This document shows positions 25,623 to 33,229 of a DNA stretch of 46,644 bases, piece by piece. The position numbers were made by a program, and so were the translations under genes. Every line of letters starts with the position of its first letter. Position 1 is the first letter of the stretch. Origin of the DNA: Oscillospiraceae bacterium (lineage in GTDB: Bacteria > Bacillota > Clostridia > Oscillospirales > Oscillospiraceae); contig JAAWQM010000019.1 in NCBI GenBank assembly GCA_022800525.1, positions 1 through 46,644 of the forward strand, written 5' to 3'. The notes under the pieces are model-generated. The model was not told the DNA's origin and made no database searches. It saw nothing but the letters and a program-made list of their open reading frames with translations.

Positions 25623-26261
25623 TCAAGACATGGCCGCAAGGTATGCTCTCATTGCACCGAATATGATCCACACGGAAGTCGCCCCGGCGTCCTGAAAGCC
25701 CAGCGCACGCTCCATCAAGGACTTGGCGCGGCCAAACTTGGCAATCAAATTCTTTGTGGCCTCCACGCCCTCCGCGGCTGCAGCCTCCGCCAGGGACAGC
25801 ATTTCCACAAAATCATCCCCCCCGTAAGTCTCCATCGCCCTGACAGCCGGCTCCAGCGCGTCCACCATCGTCTTGTCGCCGGCAGAAGCCTTGCCCCGGA
25901 TCCTGACAGCCTCCAGGCTGTCAGCCATCAATCCGGCAAAGTCCCGGCAGCCAAGCGCCGGCAGCGGCTCCTTCCCCTTGGTGCCGCCCAGAAACATTGT
26001 ACCGAAGATCACACCGGAAGCGCCCCCCATGCTCATCAGCATAGTCTTCCCCATCTCCTGGAACAGCTCATATACATTGGAGCATGCCTCCATCTTCTCC
26101 AGACGGTCCTTTGCCTTCTGCATCCCAACCGCCATGCCGATCCCATGGTCGCCGTCGCCAATCCTGCTGTCGATCTCCGTCAAAAGGGGCTTGCTCTCAA
26201 TGATTTTTTCCGCACAGGCCAGAAGCATTCCTCTTGCCGCAGCACAGTCCAAAGTAGTCAT
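25623..26261 (-). CDS. dhaL: DhaL-type kinase subunit (L domain)
   Basis: 212 residues, the length of free-standing DhaL. The nucleotide/Mg site is in EIDSRIGDGDHGIGMAVGM, with the aspartates that hold two Mg ions; GGASGVIFGTMFLGG and GKASAGDKTMVDALEPA are the nucleotide loops. It begins two bases after the regulator stop codon and ends 14 bases before dhaK. It supplies the phosphoryl group to the ketose held by DhaK. Whether it uses ATP directly or retains ADP and is recharged by a DhaM is not visible; no dhaM is nearby. Confidence 0.93.
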   Translation of the reverse strand: MTTLDCAAARGMLLACAEKIIESKPLLTEIDSRIGDGDHGIGMAVGMQKAKDRLEKMEACSNVYELFQEMGKTMLMSMGGASGVIFGTMFLGGTKGKEPLPALGCRDFAGLMADSLEAVRIRGKASAGDKTMVDALEPAVRAMETYGGDDFVEMLSLAEAAAAEGVEATKNLIAKFGRAKSLMERALGFQDAGATSVWIIFGAMRAYLAAMS

Positions 26262-26263
26262 TC

Positions 26264-27970
26264 TTATACTCGTTTCCTTTCTTGCTTCCGCTCATTCAGG
26301 CTATATTTGTCAATCCATCTGTAAAGAGTCGCCCGGCTGATTCCCAACGCCTTCGCGATCTCCTGCTTGCTCCCCCCGGACTCCAGCAGCCCCCTCAGCT
26401 CCTGGAGCTGCGCCTCCTGCTCCTCTGCGCCCAGGGAGACATCCACAGCGCATGCAAGGCACCTTCCGCTCTTTCCGGAACGGGCCGGCCTGCCCCGGTG
26501 CTGCATCACCCACACCTCCGCCAGCCTTTGCAGGGAGAGATAGTCCACAGAGAAATTTTTCCGGTACAGCTCCGCCCAGGCAGGATTGCCCAATTCGTTC
26601 GGGCTGCAATGGTATGCCTCCGCAAATTTTTCCACGAAGCAACTCAAATAGTAGTTCACATTGGCCGTATTGTCTCCGATATCGGGGATCAGGATGTAAT
26701 TTTGGGATATCTGACGCAGCAGCTGTTGGGAAAACCGGCTGCGCCTGACCAGATTTTCCAGACTCTCATCCGAGGCCGCAATGATCCGCGCCATCGAGCC
26801 CTGCATCCCGGACAGCTGCTGCTCCGAAATATAAGCCGCCAGGCGTTTCTGGATGTACATGGGCATATGATTGATCATCCAGAGGCAAAGCACGCTGTTT
26901 TTGGAGAGCCTCAGCATCCCTGGGACCTCTCCGCCCACTCCGAACAGCAGCTTCTCCAGCTCCTGCATCTCCCGCCTGCAATCCACCTTGAAAAATGGAG
27001 CATCCCCGGCAGAGGAGGACTTGTGGAGCATCCGGATCAGCCGTTCCGCCTGCGCCTGGTCATGCCCCTCAATGAGCACCGGGAGATTGTTTTTTACAGC
27101 GGTCTTCGCGCGGCGTTTCGCCTCCTGCATATCCTCGCCGGGTCCCCAGAAGCGCTCCATTTCCTCATCGGCAGGATCGCCCGCCCCAAGCTTGAGCGCC
27201 TCCCGGCAGCCGACCCGTTCAAACGCATAGACATACAGCTTCGCGCCATCCTGCGTATCGAGCTTCATGTCCTTGATTGCCGTCAGACGGATCAGTCCGC
27301 AGGCTTCCCCAAAAAACAGACTGTCCTCCCGGAGGATATCCTTCGTCTGTCCGGCCTGCTGGCGCAGCAGGAGCCGGTCCAGATCGCCGCCCACAGCGTC
27401 GTCGATTCCAAAGAAGCCGCAAAACGCTTCATTGCAAAAAACGATCCGCATCTTCTCGTCGGTAACGGCAACCGGGTCCGGGACCGCCCCGAACGCGCGC
27501 ACCGCCCTCTCCCGGAGATCGTTCAGGTACGTTCCCCGCGCATCGCTTTCAATCGCCTTTGCGATCCAAAACGCGATCTGCTCCATCAGCGGCACAATTT
27601 CTTCCGACTTGTTCCCCAGCAGCTCCGGTTGGCTGGGGGGGATCAGCATTGCGATTGCTCCGATGCACTCCGCCTCCGTCAGGATGGGAACGCCGATGAT
27701 GCTGTCAATTGAACAGGAATGAAAGTCTGCGCACGACTGGCACTCGCTGCTCTGTCTCCTGTCCTTGACGATGACAGGCTTGCCTGTGACGATCACGCTG
27801 CCGACGACTGAGTTGACCTGGATATCAATTGGCTGGCGCTCATAATGGAACGTATTGATCAGCTGGTTGAGCCACTTGTCCACAACGATCACACCAACAT
27901 CCATCAGGGCTGTACACGCAGAGGCCAATTGCACCAGCCTGTCCTTATAAGGCAATAATTCAATCTTCAT
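26264..27970 (-). CDS. GAF-PAS-(degenerate AAA+)-Fis regulator of the Dha operon
   Basis: 568 residues. N-terminal GAF-like sensor (about 1-145) with the cluster SSECQSCADFHSCS (CxxC-x5-C), which could bind a metal or Fe-S centre. A PAS domain follows (about 160-270, VPDPVAVTDEKMRIVFCNEA), then an enhancer-binding-protein-like AAA+ domain (about 285-470) that has lost its motifs: LIEGHDQAQAERLIRMLH stands where GESGTGKE is expected, and no GAFTGA loop is seen. A Fis-type helix-turn-helix ends the protein (KQEIAKALGISRATLYRWID). It resembles DhaR/AcoR activators but should not hydrolyse ATP or remodel sigma-54. The operon promoter is sigma-A type, so it probably acts on that form. It is the first gene of its own operon, so autoregulation is likely. 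Confidence 0.9.
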   Translation of the reverse strand: MKIELLPYKDRLVQLASACTALMDVGVIVVDKWLNQLINTFHYERQPIDIQVNSVVGSVIVTGKPVIVKDRRQSSECQSCADFHSCSIDSIIGVPILTEAECIGAIAMLIPPSQPELLGNKSEEIVPLMEQIAFWIAKAIESDARGTYLNDLRERAVRAFGAVPDPVAVTDEKMRIVFCNEAFCGFFGIDDAVGGDLDRLLLRQQAGQTKDILREDSLFFGEACGLIRLTAIKDMKLDTQDGAKLYVYAFERVGCREALKLGAGDPADEEMERFWGPGEDMQEAKRRAKTAVKNNLPVLIEGHDQAQAERLIRMLHKSSSAGDAPFFKVDCRREMQELEKLLFGVGGEVPGMLRLSKNSVLCLWMINHMPMYIQKRLAAYISEQQLSGMQGSMARIIAASDESLENLVRRSRFSQQLLRQISQNYILIPDIGDNTANVNYYLSCFVEKFAEAYHCSPNELGNPAWAELYRKNFSVDYLSLQRLAEVWVMQHRGRPARSGKSGRCLACAVDVSLGAEEQEAQLQELRGLLESGGSKQEIAKALGISRATLYRWIDKYSLNERKQERKRV

Positions 27971-28006
27971 AAATCCCCCTCGATTTCGTCATTTCATTCA
28001 TGATTT

Positions 28007-28062
28007 TGAAATTTCATCCATTTCCTTATTTCAATAGTATCCACAATGAAATGATTTGTCAA
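28007..28062 (-). promoter_or_regulatory. promoter and likely operator of the regulator-dhaLK operon
   Basis: Minus strand TTGACA (28062-28057), 17-base spacer, TACTAT (28039-28034): a strong sigma-A promoter. Repeated TGAAAT/ATTTCA words surround it, including the perfect palindrome TGAAATTTCA (28007-28016) just downstream of the -10 and ATTTCATT within the spacer. These are candidate sites for the operon's regulator. Confidence 0.75.
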
Positions 28063-28125
28063 GCCGAATCCTCACAGGCAAAGCCCATCCATTCGCTGTT
28101 GATACAGGTATTGTGTCCGTACAAT

Positions 28126-29106
28126 TTATTGCAGCTGATCTGCCATCTTACGGATCTGGTCCAGATCCTCCTTCTCCAGGACAAGGTCTGCGGCAAGGGC
28201 TGTCTCTGCGATCTGAGACACCCGTCTTGCGCCGCAGATCACATTGATATCGCCGCCCTGCCCCCGCAGGTAGGCCAGAGCCAGCTGGGACAGCTGGCAG
28301 TTGTACTTTCCGGCAATGCCCTTCAGCTCCTCCACAAATTCCAGCGCCCTGGGGAATTTCTCCGCCGACCACCACGGATCGCCGTCCCGCGCATCTCCTT
28401 CCGGCACCACGTAGTCCTTTGTGACCTTGCCGGTCAGGAGACCGCGCTCCAGCGGCATGTACGCATGGAAGGACATGCCCTTTTCCCGGCACAGCTGGAG
28501 GATGCCGTCCTCCGGTCCGCGGGTCAGCATGCTGTACCGGCCCTGGATAATGTCGATCTCTCCGCAGGCGGTGTAATCCAGGATCTCCTGGGGCGTCATG
28601 TTGGAGGCTCCGATTGCCCGGATCTTCCCCTCCTTCTTGAAGTCCATCAGCAGCCCCACGGTCTCTTCAACGGGCGTCATGAAGGGCGGGCAGCAGGGAT
28701 TATGGGTATAGTAAATGTCGATATAGTCCGTTCCCAGACGGCGCAGGCTGTTCTCCAGCTCAATGCGGATGGTCCGGGCAGACAGGTTGCGGCTGACCCT
28801 GTGACCGTCCTTCACCCAGCGGAAGCTTCCTTCGCCGTCGCCCCACCAAAGTCCGCACTTGGTGGAAATAATCACATCCGAGCGGCGTCCCTTCACCGCT
28901 CTGCCCAGGACCTCCTCGCTGTGGCCAAAGCCGTACACCGGCGCGGTGTCCACCGTATTGATGCCCATTTCAAACGCCTTGTGCAGCGTCCGGATGGACT
29001 CCTCGTCGTCGGAGTTCCTCCACCAGGTGCCGCCGCCGATTCCCATAGCGCCGAAGGTGATCACAGACGAACGAATCCCGGACCTTCCAATTTCCATGTA
29101 CTTCAT
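28126..29106 (-). CDS. aldo/keto reductase
   Basis: 326 residues, full length for the family. The catalytic tetrad is readable: Asp and Tyr in NTVDTAPVYGFGHSEE, Lys in VIISTKCGLW and His in DIYYTHNPCCPP. The nucleotide-binding end (INVICGARRVSQIAETALAA) is typical of NADPH enzymes of the YajO/Tas kind. An AAGGAGG site precedes the ATG. Last gene of the long operon that starts at 37966, 16 bases after the M20 gene, and next to the tetrose-type operon. It could reduce an aldehyde or ketone released from the imported substrate, or interconvert a tetrose and tetritol (inference). Confidence 0.9.
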   Translation of the reverse strand: MKYMEIGRSGIRSSVITFGAMGIGGGTWWRNSDDEESIRTLHKAFEMGINTVDTAPVYGFGHSEEVLGRAVKGRRSDVIISTKCGLWWGDGEGSFRWVKDGHRVSRNLSARTIRIELENSLRRLGTDYIDIYYTHNPCCPPFMTPVEETVGLLMDFKKEGKIRAIGASNMTPQEILDYTACGEIDIIQGRYSMLTRGPEDGILQLCREKGMSFHAYMPLERGLLTGKVTKDYVVPEGDARDGDPWWSAEKFPRALEFVEELKGIAGKYNCQLSQLALAYLRGQGGDINVICGARRVSQIAETALAADLVLEKEDLDQIRKMADQLQ

Positions 29107-29122
29107 GATGTTCCTCCTTTTT

Positions 29123-30298
29123 TCAATGCAATCTGTCGTTGATCCCAGTCAAAACAGCCAGCCAGGCTTCTACGCCGTACCGCAGTCCCGCTTCATTCAG
29201 GAAAAAGCGGCAATGGTGGTGGGGATACTCCACGCCGTCCCGAAGCCCCCGGGTTCCGATCTTAAAGTAGCAGCCTCTTGTCCTTGTCAGATAGCAGCTG
29301 AAGTCCTCTCCCCCCAGTACCGGTTCGTCGGCGGATACCTTCTCCTGGCCGAATTCCTCCTGGAGGATTGACCGCACCGCCTCTGCCGCCGCGCCGTCGT
29401 TGTACACCACGCCATAGCCCTTCTCCAGCCGCACCTCGCATGCCGCTCCGTAAGCCTGCGCAATCCCAGCGGCGATCTGACGGATCCGTGTGGTCACTGT
29501 CTCCTCAAGCTCCTCGTTCAGAATCCGTGCCGTTCCACCCAGAACCACCTCTTCCGGAATGATATTCTTTGCCTGGGATGCCTGGAACGAGGTAATCGTC
29601 ATGACGGCGCTTTTGCATGGGTCAACATTTTTCGCCACAATGCTGTTGAGCGCACAGACGATCTCCGCACCGACCATCACCGTATCAACACACTGATGCG
29701 GGAATCCGCCGTGGCCGCCCTTTCCGCGAATGACGATCTCTATCTCGTAAACCGCCGAGTGGGTCGCTCCGTTTCGCAGCAGGAAGCAGCCGGGTTCGCA
29801 TTCCGCCGCCACATGCGCGCCGAGGATCAGGTCCACGCCGTCCACGACTCCCGCTTCCACCATCTCAGACGCGCCGCCGCCGGAAGCCTCCTCGCAGGGC
29901 TGGAAGATGAACCTGATCTGGCCGGAGACCTCCTCCGGACGCTCCGCCAGAATCTTTGCCGCAGTCAGCAGCATCGCCGTATTGCCGTCATGTCCGCAGG
30001 CGTGCATGACGCCCGGGTTCCGGGATCTGTAGGGCGAATCGTCCGCTTCCTCCACCGGCAGCGCGTCGATATCGCACCGGGCGGCGCAGACCCTGCCCGG
30101 CTTCCCTCCCCGCAGTACAGCCACCACCCCCGTGGGGCAGGGCCGTGATACGGTCAGGTTTGCGCACGCAGACAATTCCTTGTAAATGTAGTCCGATGTA
30201 TGGACCTCCTGGCCGGACACCTCCGGGTACATATGCAGGCGCCGGCGCGCCTCAATGGTCCGGCCCTCCCACTCCAATGCCAATTCCGCACAATTCAC
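29123..30298 (-). CDS. M20D-family amidohydrolase (N-acyl-amino-acid deacylase type)
   Basis: 391 residues. Metal-binding motifs of the hippurate hydrolase/aminoacylase branch are intact: MHACGHDGNTAMLL, FIFQPCEEASGGGASEM and PHHH near the end, with the lid-domain motif IVIRGKGGHGGFPHQCVDTV. Such enzymes remove acyl groups from N-acyl amino acids, including N-acylcysteines in some bacteria. In this operon, with a cysteine desulfidase and an ATC hydrolase-like gene, deacylation or decarbamoylation of a cysteine conjugate is a reasonable guess. The start is GTG 30298 with GGAGGG upstream. Confidence 0.9.
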   Translation of the reverse strand: MNCAELALEWEGRTIEARRRLHMYPEVSGQEVHTSDYIYKELSACANLTVSRPCPTGVVAVLRGGKPGRVCAARCDIDALPVEEADDSPYRSRNPGVMHACGHDGNTAMLLTAAKILAERPEEVSGQIRFIFQPCEEASGGGASEMVEAGVVDGVDLILGAHVAAECEPGCFLLRNGATHSAVYEIEIVIRGKGGHGGFPHQCVDTVMVGAEIVCALNSIVAKNVDPCKSAVMTITSFQASQAKNIIPEEVVLGGTARILNEELEETVTTRIRQIAAGIAQAYGAACEVRLEKGYGVVYNDGAAAEAVRSILQEEFGQEKVSADEPVLGGEDFSCYLTRTRGCYFKIGTRGLRDGVEYPHHHCRFFLNEAGLRYGVEAWLAVLTGINDRLH

Positions 30299-30320
30299 GG
30301 CTTGTCCCTCCGGCAGGCGC

Positions 30321-30698
30321 TCAGGTTGCCTGCTTCTTGGCGTCCAGGCGGAGAACGCCGTCTACTCCCACATTGTTGTCCGCATGCTCCTTGATGATGA
30401 CGATGACCTTGCCCTTCCCCTGATAGCCGGTCACCGCTACGGTGGCCTCGTTCACATTTTTGACCAGCTGCCGCTTCTGGCTGTCCGGCTTCCCAGGCGC
30501 TGTATAGATGAAATAGGTGATCTGATCCGCCGCGCTGGGGCCGTGGCACTCCTCCGCCAGAGAGGGCAGCAGCATCATTGAGCTTACGTTGATATCCAGA
30601 TGAAATGCGTCGCACACGCCCTTCGCCACACCGGCGCACAGCGCCTCCTGCTGTTCCCTGGTCAATTCCAAAGCGGTCACGCCAATAATTGTTGCCAT
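30321..30698 (-). CDS. tautomerase-like protein lacking Pro-1 (paralogue 2)
   Basis: 125 residues made of two beta-alpha-beta units of the 4-oxalocrotonate tautomerase kind: VTALELTREQQEALCAGVAK and, in the second half, YTAPGKPDSQKRQLVKNVN followed by VIVIIKEHADNNVGVDGV. In the family the catalytic base is Pro-1, exposed after Met removal; here residue 2 is Ala. About half the positions match the adjacent 120-residue protein, so the two arose by tandem duplication. It lies between the ABC importer and the M20 gene. It may form a heteromer with its neighbour and act as a binding protein or use another base (inference). Confidence 0.75.
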   Translation of the reverse strand: MATIIGVTALELTREQQEALCAGVAKGVCDAFHLDINVSSMMLLPSLAEECHGPSAADQITYFIYTAPGKPDSQKRQLVKNVNEATVAVTGYQGKGKVIVIIKEHADNNVGVDGVLRLDAKKQAT

Positions 30699-30732
30699 AG
30701 TTGTCTGCTCCTTTCGACCGTCAGTCCCGTCT

Positions 30733-31095
30733 TTACATGTCGCACTTCAAAACGCCGTCCACGCCGACGTTATTGTTTGCGTGTTCCTTGATGATAACGA
30801 TTACCTTGTTTTTCTCCAGAGGGCCTGTCACCTTGACCGTCTCATCATAGATGCTTTTCACCAGCCGGCGCTTCTGATCGTCGGTCTTGTTGGGCGCTGT
30901 GTAGACAAAATAGGTGATCTGCCCTGTCACACTTGCGCCGTGGCACTCAGGCGGAATGACCGGCATAATCATCAGTTCGGTGATTTTGATATCAATATTG
31001 AACGCATCACTGACACCCTTCTCGACGCCTGCACACAGCGCCGTCTTCTGCTCCGCAGTCAAATCAATCGCCGTATACGCTACCATTGTTGCCAT
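30733..31095 (-). CDS. tautomerase-like protein lacking Pro-1 (paralogue 1)
   Basis: 120 residues, same layout as the next gene: unit one YTAIDLTAEQKTALCAGVEK, unit two YTAPNKTDDQKRRLVKSIYD with VIVIIKEHANNNVGVDGV at the end. Ala follows the initiator Met instead of the catalytic Pro. An AAGGAG site precedes the ATG. The conserved PECHG and ITYF(V/I)YTAP segments between the units are shared by both copies and are not part of classical 4-OT enzymes. It is encoded 45 bases after the last permease gene. The fold call rests on the repeated helix pattern; family assignment below that level is open. Confidence 0.75.
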   Translation of the reverse strand: MATMVAYTAIDLTAEQKTALCAGVEKGVSDAFNIDIKITELMIMPVIPPECHGASVTGQITYFVYTAPNKTDDQKRRLVKSIYDETVKVTGPLEKNKVIVIIKEHANNNVGVDGVLKCDM

Positions 31096-31140
31096 TGTTC
31101 TGCACTCCTTGTTATTTATTTTGGTTAAGCATGTTCCGCG

Positions 31141-32124
31141 TCAGGCCGCGGACGGACCGGATTTGCTTCCGGCCTTTGCCGCGCCTGCAGCATAGTGTTT
31201 CGCACTCTTGATCCGGCGTTCTTTCCTTGCAAAGGAGGCCATCGCCACCACCAGAACGCCCACCGTAATGATATAGGGCAGCATGAGCACGAACTGGCTG
31301 GGGATGCCCACAAGCTGCACCCGGGAACCCAGCGCGTCGCACGCGCCGAATATCAGGCAAGCCAGCGACGCCACCACAGGGTTTGCCGCTCCAAAGTGCA
31401 TCGCCGCCATACCCATAAAGCCGCGCCCCTGTACCATGTTCTCCGCGAACATGGTCACGTATCCCAGGGACATGTGCGCGCCGGCCAGACCGCCCAGCGC
31501 TCCCGCAATCAGCAGGGCCTGCACCTTGTAGCCGTCCGCGGTGATGCCGGCCGTCTGGGCGCACATCTCATTGAGCCCTACCGTGCGTAGGCGCAGCCCC
31601 CACACCGTTTTATACAGCATGAACCACAGTACAAATATGAACACCGGGCACAGCAGCTCAAACAGGTTGTAACCATTGAACAGGCTGGTGAAGACCGGAT
31701 TGTCCTGGAAAATGGGAAGGGTCACCGTCGGGATGGGTACCATATCCTTGGAGGTAAAACTCCCGCTGCATCCGAAGACCCGCGGCATCAGGAAGCGGGT
31801 CGCCGCAGTCGCCAGCATGTTGATTGCAATGGCCAGGACGACGATGTTTGCCTTCAGTTTGATGGAGCCGAAGGCCAGGAGCCCGGATACCAGGATGCCA
31901 AACAGGACGCTGACGAGCACCGCCAGGACCCAGCTGCCTGTCAGATAGCTGACGGAGGAGGCGATAAAGCAGCTGAAGAGCATAACGCCCTCCACCGACA
32001 TGTTGAACACATTTGCCTGCTTGCAGACCGAACAGGCCAGACAGGCGTAGATGATCGGGACCGAGCAGCGGATCGCAGCGTGTACCAGCTGGTAGGTAAA
32101 TACTGTCGAGAGCACGTTACCCAT
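31141..32124 (-). CDS. BMP-type ABC transporter permease (YufQ-like)
   Basis: 327 residues with about eight to ten membrane helices. It starts VFTYQLVHAAIRCSVPIIYA, typical of the second permease of nucleoside/simple-sugar importers. The coupling region LRLRTVGLNEMCAQTAGI and GALGGLAGAHMSLGYV are conserved for the family. The start overlaps the upstream permease gene by eight bases. It forms a heterodimeric channel with that permease, powered by the ATPase at 33222. The 3' neighbour is the tautomerase-like pair. Confidence 0.92.
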   Translation of the reverse strand: MGNVLSTVFTYQLVHAAIRCSVPIIYACLACSVCKQANVFNMSVEGVMLFSCFIASSVSYLTGSWVLAVLVSVLFGILVSGLLAFGSIKLKANIVVLAIAINMLATAATRFLMPRVFGCSGSFTSKDMVPIPTVTLPIFQDNPVFTSLFNGYNLFELLCPVFIFVLWFMLYKTVWGLRLRTVGLNEMCAQTAGITADGYKVQALLIAGALGGLAGAHMSLGYVTMFAENMVQGRGFMGMAAMHFGAANPVVASLACLIFGACDALGSRVQLVGIPSQFVLMLPYIITVGVLVVAMASFARKERRIKSAKHYAAGAAKAGSKSGPSAA

Positions 32125-33229
32125 TTGCAGATTCCTCCTTCCTCTGACGCATGGATGTCCGTCCGATGATCTTGAATATGCCCTTGCGGAAGGAATCGTA
32201 GAGGCCGTCCATCGTGACCATCATGATGATTACCGCCGTGAAACAGTCGATGAAGGCCCGGGATATCCCGCAGGCACGCTCTACGCCGTAGGCCCCCGCC
32301 TGGAGCATGGCCAGCGCAAACGAGGAGACCGGCAGCAAAAGCAGGTTGTTGGCGACCAGCCGGGAAGCCAGGAGTCCGTTGAAGGTAGCGCCGGTGGCGA
32401 ATTCATCCACAAAGCGGCCGTAGAGTCCCGCCACCTCCATACCGCCGGCCAGGCCGGCCACCATGCCGCTGGCCAGTACGGTCAGGATCATGGTGCGCTT
32501 CTGATCAATGCCGATATACTCCGCAAAGCGGGGATTCTGGCCAATCGCTTTCGTCCGGTATCCAATGGGCGTGCGGTAAATGATAAACACGATCAGCAAA
32601 AAGACCGCTGCCGCAATGAAAAGTCCCACATTGGCCCGAGACGGCATGAGGATCTTGGGAAGCTGTACCTGTTCGCACAGCTGCGGCGTTTGGGGGATCG
32701 AGGTCTTTGCGGACCAGACATAGTAAATCGCGTAGGTGCAGAAATAGGTCGCCACATAGTTCAGCAGCAGCGTGACGCAGATCTCATTGACGTTCCACTT
32801 TGCCTTCAAAACAGCGGGCAGTACGCCCCACAAGCCGCCAACCAGCATGGCGCTCACCACGCAGAGCGGGATATAGATATATCCCGGAAGATTGGGAAAT
32901 TGATAGCCGATGACCGCATAGGTCAGCGCTCCCAGATAGAGGGAGCCCTCCAGTCCGAGGTTGAAGAAGCCCACCTTCGCACCCAGGTTGAACGCGGTCC
33001 CCAGCAGAAGGATCGTCGTGAACTTTTCCAGCGTCGTACCGAAATTGAGCTTGCCAACCAGGGAGCCTCTGAACAGGTTCAGGAGCATTTCAAATGGGTT
33101 ATAGCCAAAAAGCGCCGCTATCACCCCCGCAATGACAAAGGCGCAGGCCAGCGCGAAGAGAAACCGTATCACATAGCTGTTATCCCCCGCCTTTGTCTTT
33201 CTCCGCCGCAGCACAGCCGGACTACTCAT
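32117..33229 (-). CDS. BMP-type ABC transporter permease (YufP-like)
   Basis: 370 residues with about ten membrane helices after a short basic N terminus. KVGFFNLGLEGSLYLGALTY and the coupling loop IGYRTKAIGQNPRFAEYIGI are typical of the first permease in BMP systems; AGGMEVAGLYGRF follows. It overlaps the ATPase gene by eight bases and the second permease by eight, so stoichiometry is kept by translational coupling. Confidence 0.92.
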   Translation of the reverse strand: MSSPAVLRRRKTKAGDNSYVIRFLFALACAFVIAGVIAALFGYNPFEMLLNLFRGSLVGKLNFGTTLEKFTTILLLGTAFNLGAKVGFFNLGLEGSLYLGALTYAVIGYQFPNLPGYIYIPLCVVSAMLVGGLWGVLPAVLKAKWNVNEICVTLLLNYVATYFCTYAIYYVWSAKTSIPQTPQLCEQVQLPKILMPSRANVGLFIAAAVFLLIVFIIYRTPIGYRTKAIGQNPRFAEYIGIDQKRTMILTVLASGMVAGLAGGMEVAGLYGRFVDEFATGATFNGLLASRLVANNLLLLPVSSFALAMLQAGAYGVERACGISRAFIDCFTAVIIMMVTMDGLYDSFRKGIFKIIGRTSMRQRKEESANG

